Positions 23,601 through 34,545 of a DNA stretch of 64,000 nucleotides are shown here, one piece after another. How positions within the stretch are numbered: position 1 is the first letter of the stretch; the number at the start of each line of letters is the position of its first letter. The stretch covers positions 3,625,092 to 3,689,091 of the forward strand of contig KV748176.1 of assembly GCA_001692895.1 (NCBI GenBank), read 5' to 3'. Below the pieces are notes generated by a model that was not told where the DNA came from, ran no database searches, and saw only the letters and a list, made by a program, of their open reading frames with translations. Both the position numbers and the translations under genes were made by a program. This stretch comes from Cenococcum geophilum 1.58. Taxonomy: Eukaryota; Ascomycota; Dothideomycetes; Gloniales; Gloniaceae.

Positions 23601-26600
23601 AAACTAGATAGAACTATAAGGCTATATATAGACTATCGCGGTCTTAACAAAATTATAATTAAAAACTGTTACCTACTACTACTAATTAGTAAAATACTGG
23701 ATTAACTATTTAGGGCGAAGATCTTTATAAAGTTAGATCTATAAGACGCCTATTATACGCTCTGTATTAAAAAAGGGGATAAGTAGAAGACCGCTTTTAA
23801 GACCTAATACAGCTACTTTAAGTATTTAGTAATGCCTTTTAGGCTAGCTAATACGCCTATAATATTCCAATCGTATATTTACAGAGCCTTAGGGGGACTA
23901 GTTGACCGCATATATATTATCTATTTAGATAATATCTTAATCTACTTAGAAGACGAGGATTAACATAAGTAATACGTCCGCAAAGTGCTAGAACGTTTAG
24001 ATGATTGGGGCCTCTACGCCAAAGCGTTAAAGTATATCTTTAACACCAAGTAGGTTAAGTTCCTGGGTTATATTGTAACGCCTATAAGTGTAGTTATGGA
24101 CCTAGTACGGGTGTAGATGATTTAGGAGTGGCCGGAGCTAAAGAGCTACTAAGATATTTAAGTGTTCCTAGGCTTTACCAATTTCTATAGGCGCTTTATC
24201 TATAATTACTCGGATATTGCCCGATACCTATTTAACTATATTACGGAAGCTTCCTAAGACCTAACCTAAGGAGTAAAAAGCTTAAAGGCGGCAAGGAAGA
24301 AAACTAAGAAGGGACTAACTAAATAGTATAAGCTATAGTTATAGCCCGGAAAGGTTTAGGAGGCCTTTTAGGAACTTCGCGTAAAGTTTATAAAAGCTCT
24401 ATTGCTACGGTATTTTAACCTAGATTAGCCATTAATAATAATTACTAATGTATTAAATTTTGCCCTTGCTAGTATCCTACTATAACCTAATAGGCATCTA
24501 GACGCTACCTAGCTCCATTAAAGACTAGTAGTATTTTATAGTAGAAAATTCCAGGGACCTAAAGTTAGGTATTATACCCACGATAAGGAACTGCTGGCTA
24601 TAGTTAACTACTTTAAATAGTAGCAATATTACCTTGAGCACGCGAGCTATACCACTTATATACTCTTAGATTACTATAATTTATGCTACTTTATAACTAT
24701 AAAGGAGCTTATACCTTAATAAGCTAGATAGGTAGAGGAGCTTACGTAATTTAATTTTAAGATTAAATATAAGCTAGGGGAAAATAACCCTGCTAATAGA
24801 CCGTTATAACGGCCAGACTATGCTAAAGGCTTTAAAACAGGAGAAGGAAAATAGATAATAGATATCTTACTCCCTATATTATAGAACAAGCTCTGGGTAT
24901 AGGATGCTTAAGTACCTATAGCTCTATGTATTAAGTCTTAGGCGGTATAAGCCCTATCGGTTTCTACTAATGTTTTAGCTAGTACCCGGTCCGTTACTAA
25001 TAAGGGTTTAAATATACCTGGACAGGACGTCCCTAATACATTCTTGGAACCTGGTAATATACTATCTCTAATTACTAAGCTATCCCCTTAAACTAATAGT
25101 GAAGCTATAGAGTAATTGGAACTTGGAGCCCTGTAATAACTAAAGGACTTTAACTTCGTAGCGGCCTTCCTAACATACGCGTATTAAAGAGTTACAAGAT
25201 TTATGGTACCATCTAGTCTTATACTTAGAGTAGTATAGGATAAAACAGCTTTTACCCGGGAACTATCTAAAGGGTTAATGGATCTTATCCGTGAGGTGTA
25301 ACGGAGGGACGCTTCCTATACTATTCTTAATGCAAAAGTAGACTGGAAATGTAATGGAAAGGAAGCTGTTAGGCGCTACTATTGGGAACTAGACCCGATG
25401 GGCCTACTGTGTAGAGGTGGCAAGGTTTAGGTGCCATAAGAAGTAAATCTATAACAGAAGATTCTTATAAAGAATTACGATGATCCTTTAGGCGGCCACT
25501 ATAGTTAAGTAAAGATAGTGGAATTACTTTAGCGTAAATACTATTGGCTAAGGCTTAATTAGGAAGTAAAGGAGTATATCAGCTATTGTGAGAAGTGTTA
25601 AGTATATAAGATCCGTAGGTATAAGCCATAGGGTCTACTTAAATTAGTTCCCCCCGCTAGTAAGCTATAGTAATATTACGCTATAGACTTTATTACGGAT
25701 CTCCCGCTATCTAAAGATGGCTAAAGACGAACATATAATTTGGTCCTTATACTTATTAATAAGTTTTTAAAGTATATCTAATACCTTCCCATTAATAAGA
25801 TGATTAACGTATAAGAGCTCGCCAACCTAATTAAAGAGAAATGCTTTCTTAAAGTAGATTAGCCGCACTCTATTATTACTAATAGGGGCAGTGTCTTTAT
25901 AAGCTAGTACTAGTCGGATTTATGCTTCTATTTAAAAATAGACTACTATTATAGTACAGCTTTCTACCTGTAGATAGATAGGCAAACGGAACGCTAGAAC
26001 TAGGAACTAAAGTCTTACCTACAGATGTATTTAAACTACTAATAAGATAACTAGTGCGAGCTACTTCCGTATATGGAGTATGCTTATAATTTAAAGTAAT
26101 ATATATTGTATAAGTATGCACTAATCCAGATTGCCTATAGCGTCTAACTATTTAGGTTTAATGGTATACCCAACAATTACTAGCTAAGGCCGCATAATTA
26201 GTTATAGGATCCTATTGGGAAGTTTAAGGACATCTACCAGAGAGTATAAGGATACCTTTAGGAATGGGAGGAGTAATAAAAGTATGTGAAGTAGAGCCTA
26301 TAAGATGCCTAAGAGTAGTAGAGACTTTGGTATAACCGCAAGCACTAGGATAAGCATTTTGGAGTAGGCAATAAGGTTCTATTACGTGTAATAAATATTA
26401 AGACCCGTTAACTATTAAAGAAGCTCGATATAAGATACCTAGGTCCCTTCTAAGTTAAGAAATAAATTGGTAAGCTAGCCTATTGTCTCCAGCTACCCCT
26501 ATTTATAGCCTATATATATTTAGTATTTTATATAAACCTACTAAAGCTATGGCATAGACTACCGCCGGAAAAGAACTTCCGTCTAGGCCTAATTAAACAC

Positions 26601-26799
26601 CCTAAGGTAGTGGGCGAGTGGTATAAGGTTAAAGCTATACTATGCTATAAGTCTATTAAGAACAAGCTTTAATTTAAAGTTAAATGGCTAGGCTAGCCCG
26701 CTAAGGACTCTATATAGGAACTAAAGGATTACCTTAATTATTATAAAGATATTCTAAAAGAATATTAGGACCAAGGTCCATAATTTATAAATCGCAGAA

Positions 26800-29168
26800 A
26801 GCGCTCTAATACTACGGTGTTATTGCGACCTATGAAAAAAGCTCGCGAAAAGAGTAAATAGGTTAAATCGGATATGGAACAGACAAGCTCCGGAAACCAT
26901 AAGGATTAGGGCTATATAGCCTAAGGCAGGACGGGTCCTTAGCCTTTTCACGTACATAGCATAGAGTTAATAGGGCATTTTACTAGAATTGCATTCCTAT
27001 TTATTAATCTATACTAAAAATATTGTTCCTAGGGCTCCTAAGCCCTTCCTAAAAGCCTTTTAAGGCCTTCCCGAGCACCTAATTGAGGTCTTTAATTACT
27101 ACTATATATAAGAACGAATCCTAAAAGTCTAAACTACAAATGCCTAATCTAAAAAGCCACTACGCCCTATTATTATCAGGAGTAGGATTAGTATCCATTA
27201 GGCCACTAAGTAATAGCTAACAAGAATAGGATCTAGATGCCTTAGTAGGTGTATAAGTAGGCATAAAAACAGGGGCAGGATAATAAGGTGTAGCTGGAGC
27301 AGAGACTCTTAAACGCTTAACACTAATATTAGGTCTAAACCAATACTAATAAAGCTCTTACGGCGTAAGCTTATAGTTAATAAAAATACGCTTAAGCCCA
27401 GAATAAATAGAGACGTTAGCTAGCTGGCATAGTCCAGAACTACTAAGACCTTACTACGGTAACCGTTAGTTACCTATCCGCTAGGTACCTAAAGGGTAAC
27501 CTACCTAATACCGTATTATATTATACTCTTTCGAAACTTAACGCGTATACGCGAACTCCTTTTTATAGTAGACGGCAACCTTTTTCTTATTACCCCTATT
27601 CCTTACCCTATCTTTAATATACTAACCTTACTCTCGTATTAGGCGTTGCTAGCTAGCTTACTAGGAATTATAGGTAGTATAAATAGCCGTGGCATAGTCT
27701 TAAATTCGGCTAAGTTGTTTAGTATTTATGTTGGAATAAGAAAGAGCCTGGGCAATATAGTAGTTAAGGATATTAAAGGAACGTCGCCACTTAGGCCTAG
27801 GCTATTATTGAAGCTTAAAGTTAGCAATGGAAATCTATTAAGGATAGAAAAACTCACCTTAACGTAACTGCCGCTCTTAGTACGTATGCATTAATTATAA
27901 GAACTAAAGGTATTAGATCTAACGCAGTGTATCTTATTATAAGCCTCCAGAATCCTATTATTAGATTTCTGGTCTTTTAAAGACGTATAGGCAAAATCAT
28001 TTAGGTAGGACTAGCACTAGTTATAGGTTAGCGGGGGTTAGGGTTCTATATGCAAAGGCAGGGCTAGGATACACTGTGGAATTTACTTAGAAGAGTAGTT
28101 AGTAGGAGAATAAAGAGGCATATTAAATTATTAATAAAAAAAAAGAAAATCTTAATAATATATTAAAGATACGTCCAAAATTGGATGACGGTTAATGGCG
28201 AGAAGTGAGGTGTTTAAGAAAAGGAGTAGCTTAATAAGTAAGATGTCTTTATACTTTACCTTCTAATACCCTTCCGGTAAATAACCGTAACCTTACTAAT
28301 ATAACTCCGTTATAATAGCGCTATTTAGAAGGAAGGAAACACGTGTATAAGTTATTTAACTATTACTTCCTTATAAAAACTAACTACGCGGCCGGGGGAA
28401 GGTAATTAAGACGTTAAATTAAAGACATATATAGGTTAAATTAGACCTAAAACAATACTATAGTATTAAAGAATAACGTTATAAACGTTCTTAACAATTA
28501 CATAATAGCTATAATTACTATCGCGAAATGTCCCTATTTGCTAGGTAGTAGAGCTACGCCAAATATACGGTATAAGACCACTAGATTTAAAACCATATAC
28601 ACTAAATCTTAAGAGATAAGTCTCTTTAACTAACTAATTAATACCTTAACCGTATCTAATAACCTAAGGGCAAATGCGGAAGTAATGCGTTAGTAATATA
28701 GGGGATTATAAGAAAAGGATTATAAGAAAAGATTATAGACCACATCTTAGCAGTTAAAGACAATGGCAAGCTAAGGCTCCGTACGTTAAATCCTATACTA
28801 AAGGTTCTACGGAACTATACTAGAACACTAAATTGCCTATAATACTTATAATTAATTACAGACTGGCATAAAGGCTTAAAAGTAGAGTTGCATAAAAATC
28901 CCTATATTAGCTTAGGTAGTTACCAGTATACTTTTAATAGGCTTTTAATAGGTCTTCTAGCAATCCTCGCGTCTTTTCTCTAGTTATGTTTTTTCCTTAT
29001 TAAGGTTTTTTAGGAGTTTAAAGTAGGGGTTAAATAGATAGATAATATACAGCGGTATACTAATACCTCTCTAATATCTCTCCGAACCTCTTCCGGGACG
29101 AGCCCTTATAATCTCCCTACCGTAAGGTAATGGCGATTGGGGGCCGACCGTAAGAAGGGGGGGGGTAA
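26800..29168. other. Long 3' region of Gypsy-3 with a coding-like antisense stretch
   Basis: About 2.4 kb between the chromodomain and the 3' LTR with no RT, integrase or gag motif on the plus strand. On the minus strand, about 27640-27150, the translation stays open apart from a few RIP-type stops and has a varied, protein-like composition with a proline- and tyrosine-rich part. I do not recognise it. Antisense frames downstream of pol are known from some large plant Gypsy elements, but no link is shown here. From about 28100 to 29100 I see nothing coding. Confidence 0.45.
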
Positions 29169-29383
29169 TGTAAGGGATATTATTGCGGACACCTTGGGTT
29201 GCCCTTAGGACAACCCCCGGACGCCCCTCGGATGGTCGCCGGTCACGTACTAAAGGCACGTGCCCGTAGTATATAGTCTCCACAATCCCAGAGGCCTTAC
29301 CTCCTCAAGGATTCGTCTCTCTTACCAATCTATCCTGTTCCAATCGTGTCCTTATAGCCCCCTGTCTACAAGATCCCCTTACA
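29169..29383 (+). repeat. 3' LTR of Gypsy-3
   Basis: 215 bp ending CCCCTTACA, preceded by a purine tract (AGAAGGGGGGGGGTAA, about 29153-29168). It keeps more C and G than the 5' LTR. Confidence 0.92.
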
Positions 29384-29849
29384 GTTATACACCCATTTTA
29401 TACCAAGAGGGTCGACATGGACGTATTAAGGAAGGTTGGCGTATTCCCAGCGGAGGACTACTATGGCAATTAATTAAACGGTATGCTGCCGATATAGAAA
29501 TCCAGCGTTTACAAGATATATAAGGTGTTAAACAATTACATCTTCGCTAGCAACGGTAATACGGTTCTAGTTGGTATAGGCGACTTTATAGGGTTATTGC
29601 TTTCCATTAAGGCGGCATTACAATGTCTATAGATCCACCCTATAAGCCTTTACGCAAGTTTCCCGGTCTTTATAAAGCCTAGAATTCCAAGCAATAATAG
29701 CGCTTTATATTTTCTCTTCCCTACTAGGTTGTAGGGGCCAGCAGGGCATTATGGTGTTGGTAAAAGATTTTTTAATTTAGTTGCAAGCATTCAAAATAAA
29801 ATAAAGTTGGTACTATTTTGATTTTAGAACGGCAATATACTACATTAGG

Positions 29850-30160
29850 AAGGCAGTAAACCCAATTAGGAAGGCGGTAGTAGCCGACCGTCATAACCCT
29901 ATCGCCGTCATAACCCTATTATCTACGTTATATACTCTATTTCTTTTCTTTTAGTTTTAAAGTATATAAAGATTAAAATAGAATTTAGGGGCGAAAACTA
30001 TATATCTCTATAACCACTTCATAGATTTATTTAAAATTAAAATAAAAAAAGTAGAGTATATATAAGCCTAAATATAAAAATTAAAAAGTTTTTATAAAGT
30101 GGTTGTTAAGATATTATATTATGATTTTCGAGATTTTTGGTAGAAAGTGGCGCGTCCGGA
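29850..30160. repeat. Right terminal inverted repeat of the pogo element
   Basis: Partner of 12551-12730. It carries the two CCGTCATAACCCTATC units (29889-29921) and ends in GCGTCCGGA. A further GTCCGGAT copy lies just outside at about 30171-30178, so the true end could be slightly further out. Its inner 29930-30090 part is AT-rich and absent from the left copy. Confidence 0.8.
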
Positions 30161-30585
30161 TAACTGGGGTGTCCGGATGAGTGGTGGTACACGTTATTAA
30201 GTGGGGTCTGCAATTGTTAACATTACCTATATTACAATACACAACCTTAAGCATCTCTACGGAGGCGGTTGTTAGAGCTGAGGTGCTTTCTAAGATAAGG
30301 GAATAACTTTGCGCTAATAAATGGCATAAGAAGCCAAAAGGAGGGCGTGCATCCAGCAGGAGGGTGTACACCCAAGCAGTTTAATGCCTTCACCTATTAA
30401 TTGACAAAGAGGCCAAGCCCTAGTCATATTTTGTAAGGCTACTTTTTCGCCCTCAACCGCCGCCTCACCTAACCATAGCCCGTTGGCTGCTACACAGCCC
30501 AACATGAGTCACAAAATAAAACTAGTATTCTCCATAGCACTTTGAGGCAACAGTTCTCTTAAGCCTTCTTAGTTTTAACACAAAG
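30161..30585. other. Upstream region of the HET gene
   Basis: 425 bp of normal composition between the pogo end and the HET start codon, probably holding its promoter and 5' untranslated region. Short open frames on the minus strand here have no support. A direct repeat of GTGTAC / GCGTGCATCC with CAGCAGGAGGGTGTACACCC lies near 30347-30373. Confidence 0.5.
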
Positions 30586-32383
30586 ATGCCGCCAATCTTA
30601 TACAGCCCACTTCGGCGGTGTGAGTCCCGACTTATTCACCTTCATCCAGGGCAGTGGCCTGATCCTGTCTCATTCACTCTTTATACTTTTTCGCTGCAGC
30701 CACCAGAATTACCATTCTTTGAAGCAGTGTCTTACACATGGGGCGACCAAATAATGGCGCCCGTCATATGTTCAGGAATGACAACCCAGGTCACGAAGAG
30801 CGTTGAAACCTTGCTGCGGCGGTTTCGCCTTATAGCTGACACACGGTATGGAGAATTTTCCTGACCAAAACATTTAGAAGCCTTGAAGTTGCTAACACGC
30901 ACCACAAGGTTATTGTGGGTCGATGCACTGTGCATCAATCAAGATGACATCCAAGAGAGGACGGATCAGGTCCAAGCAATGGACTTAATCTATCAGCGAG
31001 CAAGTCGTGTCTTGATCTACCTCGGCGAGGCGGATGACTACAGCGACAGTGCCATGGATGCCATTGCCGAACGCAAAACTTCTACTGGCTCGATACAGAA
31101 AAAGGTACTCGATTTCTTTGAACACCGGTCATGGTTCAGTCGTGTCTGGGTATTGCAGGAAGTGGCCTTGGCAGACTGCGCTTTAGCGATATGTGGGTCG
31201 AAATGCGTTCCCTGGGCCAATTTTCCAGCTTGGTGGGCTCAGAATGCTGCGTACCTCCAAGACAGAATCCCCCCTTCAATACTAGCCTACAATCCTGCCA
31301 TGAAAAAATCCTTCCTACAACAACTTCACGACACAAGGGTGAGTCGTGCCACCGACCCTCGAGACAAAGTTTACGCACTCGCCGGAATATTGTCGCCGGA
31401 GGATAGGTTCGTTCTTGCACCAGACTATAGAAAATCTGTCGCTGAGATATATGCTGAGGTAGCAGCCAAAATTATTAAACACCAATCATCCCTCCGGATA
31501 CTCTCCGCCACGCAGCCGTTCCCTGGGGAGCAATGTCCCAAATTTGACGGAACCTCTGGCTCTTGGGTTCCAAACTGGAGTAAAGAATCTCTTTTAACGT
31601 CCCTGGGTCTTTCAAATCTGTATCTTGAGCCATACGATGCAGGTGGTAGCATTGCCCTCACGAAGTTCGAAACTAGGGAGGAAATGGATTTCCTACATAT
31701 TAAATGCTATGGGATCACACTGGATGTGATTCAGGAGACTGGCAGTGTGTGCCCCATTGAAGCACCCGGAGAATCAATCGCTAAAGTCTTGAATGAGTGG
31801 AATGACCTGGTAAGCTGTAGATCGCTGACCATAACACATGTGAGCTTCCAGATAGCCTAGCTAACTCCTTTTGCTCCAGATTTCTTTGCCAGAAGACGAA
31901 TGCTTCAAACTTACGTCGAGACTTGGAAAGGGGATATTCTTTGTCGGCGAACAATTCTTCCTCGTGGACCCCGCCTCGGACGTTCTATGGCCCACCATAC
32001 GTGCACAGCCATCTACAACACTGGAGCTAACACCTGATGAACTCGCAAAACGAGAGGCCTGTCCCGTAACGATCGACGGCCTGAAGTTTTGCCTTGGCCG
32101 CAGATTTCTAATGACCAAAAGCGGTCTTCCCGGTCTTGCTCCGCCACTGGCGATCCCTGGAGATATCATAGCCATTCTTCTTGGTGCGCCAGTTCCTCAC
32201 GTACTCCGAAAAAAAGACAGCTATTACACACTTGTCGGTGAATGCTACGTTAATGGCGTTATGAACGGTGAGGCGCTGGCTCATTTAAGCAAAGAAATAG
32301 CACTGCAAGTGCCTGGGCATCGAGTCAGGCCTTTTCAGAAGAGCAAGTCGACTGCGCCATTAGAATGGTTCTTGATAGAATAA
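30586..32383 (+). CDS. HET-domain protein (heterokaryon incompatibility type), 3 exons, intact
   Basis: Exons 30586-30845, 30909-31809 and 31880-32383 give a 554-residue protein. The HET domain fills the N-terminal half with its signature blocks: FEAVSYTWGD (residues 45-54), LLWVDALCINQDD (88-100), SWFSRVWVLQEVALA (about 161-175) and ATDPRDKVYALAGI (about 234-247). The C-terminal part has the usual HET-gene ending with RRFLMTKSGLPGLAPP, PGDIIAILLG and YYTLVGECYVNGVMNGEA. HET proteins trigger cell death when unlike fungal strains fuse; which partner this one senses cannot be told. An apparent in-frame TGA at 30862 is removed by intron 1, so the gene reads as whole. It lies in a RIP-free island between the pogo element and a WD40 remnant. 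Confidence 0.92.
30846..30908 (+). other. Intron 1 of the HET gene
   Basis: 63 bp, donor GTATGG, branch site TTGCTAAC at about 30889-30896 and acceptor CACAAG. It is a phase 2 intron. It removes a TGA and shortens the loop before LLWVDALCINQ to the length usual in HET domains. Confidence 0.85.
31810..31879 (+). other. Intron 2 of the HET gene
   Basis: 70 bp, donor GTAAGC, branch site TAGCTAAC at about 31858-31864, a pyrimidine tract and acceptor CTCCAG. It is a phase 0 intron joining NEWNDL to ISLPEDECF. Confidence 0.9.
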
Positions 32384-32682
32384 AGGAGGATTGACTTGCA
32401 TCGGTGGACTTGGGTAGGTTGCATTCAGTCCTAAGCCTTACTACTTGTGTTCAATCACTGCGACGGTCGTGATGTCCGTGGTGGTCGCAGGTGACTTCGG
32501 AGGGAGTTAAGAATACATCACATGCCTTAGCCCTTGTAACGACATCAAACCGATATAAGCATAGTGGTTGCTGATGCCAAAAGAGGCTGGATTTCTAATT
32601 AATAGCATTTATAAGCTAGTGCCACTTACGCCACACTTAAGTATAAAAAGCCGCAATCCGCAATGGAGGCGAGTGGGGAGGT
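32384..32682. other. Spacer between HET gene and WD40 remnant
   Basis: About 300 bp between two convergent genes. It is of normal base composition. I see no gene, repeat or clear terminator in it. Confidence 0.5.
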
Positions 32683-33197
32683 CTAGGAAAATTGAAAAGC
32701 GAATTCGAAAATTAACAAGCGGCCAGAGGACAAGCCAAGAGCAATGGTATTCCTAAAAACGGCAATACAAATTTCTCAATACTCAGAGGGAACCTAAAGC
32801 ATACCTTCTATACCCTAACGAATCTACTACTCCTTCACAAATATACCGTGTGAAGGACTCGATTGGCAGGGAGATGTGGTATGTAAAACTCCCCTATTCG
32901 TTTGGGTAAACGCCCCATCCTCAGAGAACGAAAGGATTTCAACAACGGTGTCACCCTCGAGCGTCTGCAGCGCCGCCCCTGTCCCGACATCCCACAGCTT
33001 GACCGCCTTGTCGCGCAAGGCCGACGCCAGCATCTTGCCGTCCGGCGGGAAGGCTACCACACTGACTCAGCTTGAATGGAACTCCAGAATCTACAGCGCC
33101 GCCCCCGTCCCGGCATCCCACAGCTTGGCCGTCTTGTCGTCCGAGGCCGACGCCAGTACCTTGCCGTCCGGCGAGAAGGCTACCGCGCGGACAAGGT
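32683..33197 (-). pseudogene. C-terminal WD40 remnant of an NLR-type (NACHT/NB-WD40) gene
   Basis: Minus-strand fragment of about 171 codons. It holds two WD40 repeats, [19 protein letters not shown] with [14 protein letters not shown] and [17 protein letters not shown] with [19 protein letters not shown], then the ending [22 protein letters not shown] and IAVFRNTIALGLSSGRLLIFEF that is common at the C termini of fungal NB-WD40 proteins. About seven in-frame stops interrupt it, each one base change (C to T or G to A) from the expected Q, W or R codon, as RIP would leave. The 5' side is cut abruptly at about 33197, where a G-rich run begins, so the effector and nucleotide-binding parts are gone. 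It faces the HET gene tail to tail and cannot be part of it. Confidence 0.88.
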
Positions 33198-33536
33198 GTG
33201 GGAAATAGGAAAGAGAAGGGGGGAGGGGGGTGGCAATAGAAACAAGGGGTAGGTCACCGAGTCAAGACGGGGTAGGTGGCTGGGTCAATGACTGAGTCAA
33301 TGGGTAGGTAGCTGAGTCGGGGTGGCAAGACAACCTGATTCAGGTCGACACAGTGAAAAGAAATTAGAGGAACCAGCATTTGGGATACCCCAGAATTGTC
33401 TTCTGCTATCCAGAAACCCATAAACCAGGCGAACGGATTACCCCCTTTTTTGCAATTTTCAAATACGGCCTGCGCTGCCAACTCGAGACCTGCGACCTCT
33501 GAAGAAGGCTTCGAAGAAACTATGAACCCCGACGTA
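33198..33536. other. G-rich degenerate repeat and unassigned sequence
   Basis: About 33205-33330 is G-rich with imperfect repeats of a GGTAGGT-GCTG-GTCA type unit. The rest (33340-33536) has normal composition and one open minus-strand frame of 75 codons (33254-33481) without recognisable features; I do not call it a gene. Confidence 0.5.
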
Positions 33537-33937
33537 CATAGGCCTTGCTATGGTATCCGGCGAAAGCAGTGTACATGTCAGTGCGCGACAGGGGTGCTTC
33601 AGCCATATAACAAAATATTTGAAACAGGTGGCGTAGAGAAGAAACGCAAGCGATTGGTATATTAAGTAGTATACTTCGCTCGCGTTCTAGATTTTATATC
33701 ATATTTATAGTATCTGCTTAGGTATTTGTTTAAACAAGCCCCGTATCGGGCATTAATATATAACTACTTTCGCCGGATACTATAGTACCGTATACTTTCT
33801 ACTCGTATATTCTTTAGCAAAACGCAAGCAGGGGTAGGCTAAGAGCCGATTCGCCAGAACAGAACCGTTCTAATTAGCGTTTGGGACGACCCTCGCGAGA
33901 TCACCGTCGGTCGATTCGTCATCGCTTTAAGCTCGCC
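33537..33937. mobile_element. Short inverted-repeat element, copy 2 (partial)
   Basis: Same orientation as copy 1 at about 10615-11018 and nearly co-linear with it: shared blocks are CATATAACAAAATATTTGA, GCCCCGTAT near 33740, and GAGCCGATTCGCCAGAACAG near 33842. The left inverted-repeat arm is missing, and the right arm is cut by the start of a Copia-1-type LTR. It is less altered than copy 1 in its left half. Confidence 0.75.
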
Positions 33938-33974
33938 TGTCGACCTGAATCGGATTTCCCTACCACCATCGTAC
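33938..33974 (+). repeat. First 37 bp of a Copia-1-type LTR (fossil fragment)
   Basis: TGTCGACCTGAATCGGATTT and onward matches the start of the Copia-1 LTR at 13230. It lies inside the short element and is cut at 33975 by the left end of hAT-2, whose expected duplication CATCGTAC (33967-33974) is LTR sequence. The rest of the LTR should follow the other end of hAT-2, outside the window. Confidence 0.8.
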
Positions 33975-34545
33975 CAGTGGTCTACTTGGACTGGACTGGA
34001 CTGGATCTAGGCTCAAATCCAGTCTACACCAGTTCTATTGCGATTTGGCTCCAGGAGCGCCATACAATCCATATACTATTTATAGTAAGTCTTAGCATCC
34101 TTTGGTGTTGCAGTAGGAAGTTATGCGGAGTACCAAATTCGGCCCAAATTGTTTATATTGCTCCTTATATATTACTCCTTAAAGGCCTCAATCATCTCAA
34201 ATGCGTCCTCATCGTTACCTTCATCCTCATTGTCGCCAGTGATGTCAATGGACTGGATTGATTTTGGATTGGATTGGATTTCTTAGACTTAAAGTAGATC
34301 CGGTTAAGGACTTTAATTAGCTTATATTTAGATTGGATTTAAAGCCTTCTTATAACTGGATATCCAATAGATCCAGATCTATATATAGGTGGTAAGACGT
34401 CTAATATAAGCGAGCGCCGCTTAAGAATTCTAGGCCTATCGCCATACAATTAAGGCTCAATCTATTATAGCAACTAATTTAATTTAATAGAAATGATTAA
34501 GCTAAGGTTGTTAATTTAATGTAGATTAAGTAGAGGAAGTTAATC

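Larger units (their letters stand above)
20465..29383 (+). mobile_element. Gypsy-3, chromodomain LTR retrotransposon with both LTRs (fossil)
   Basis: Inserted in the pogo transposase with a perfect 5-bp duplication GTTAT (20460-20464 and 29384-29388). LTRs of 215 bp lie at 20465-20679 and 29169-29383. Parts on the plus strand in order: gag (about 21060-22330), zinc knuckle and protease (about 22430-22640), reverse transcriptase (about 23540-24000, with a YLDN-type box near 23925), RNase H (about 24390-24720), integrase (about 25440-26300) and chromodomain (about 26620-26760). The order RT before integrase marks Gypsy; the chromodomain marks a chromovirus. An unusually long 2.4-kb region separates the chromodomain from the 3' LTR. 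It is complete in layout, broken many times by RIP. Confidence 0.92.
12900..29780 (-). pseudogene. pogo/Fot transposase, decayed, in three separated pieces
   Basis: Piece 1 (29780-29389) has the N-terminal Psq/CENP-B-like DNA-binding region; short tracts such as TCVKAYRVDLQTLQCRLNG and DPLGIKWVYNF fit the fungal pogo pattern. Piece 2 (20464-19031) has the DDE catalytic core: NMDKIGYVMGLA near 20270-20310 and GYRLLIIDRHNSYTNIKFI near 19880-19940, the latter holding the second catalytic aspartate. Piece 3 (13229 to about 12900) is the lysine/alanine-rich tail ending in a strongly acidic aspartate/glutamate run (about 12925-13020). Gypsy-3 sits between pieces 1 and 2, Copia-1 between 2 and 3. 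Several RIP-type stops lie in each piece. Confidence 0.85.
12551..30160 (-). mobile_element. Fot/pogo-type DNA transposon, split by Copia-1 and Gypsy-3
   Basis: A Tc1-mariner/pogo-group transposon whose ends are inverted repeats at about 12551-12730 and 29850-30160, both with TCCGGACGC at the outer edge. Three blocks of one minus-strand transposase survive: 29389 to about 29780 (N terminus), 19031-20464 (catalytic core) and about 12900-13229 (C terminus). Removing Copia-1 with its duplicated ATTAC and Gypsy-3 with its duplicated GTTAT leaves an element of about 2.9 kb, a plausible size for this family. The dinucleotide TA follows the right end (30161-30162) as expected for a TA target, but the left end shows TC, so the left flank or end is altered. 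It is RIP-decayed and inactive. Confidence 0.88.

Noticed and set aside
29260-29523. Plus-strand frame across the Gypsy-3 3' LTR into pogo sequence
   Set aside because: It joins an LTR to the antisense of the pogo transposase N terminus; the minus-strand reading carries the family motifs.
30862-30864. In-frame TGA in the HET gene as a nonsense mutation
   Set aside because: A 63-bp intron with proper donor, branch site and acceptor covers it, keeps the frame and restores the family spacing.
30586-33197. HET and WD40 parts as one HET-NACHT-WD40 gene
   Set aside because: They lie on opposite strands and each has its own C-terminal ending; no NACHT sequence is present between them.
33254-33481. 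Minus-strand 75-codon frame between WD40 remnant and short element
   Set aside because: No recognisable motif and no upstream or downstream support; could be chance in GC-normal sequence.
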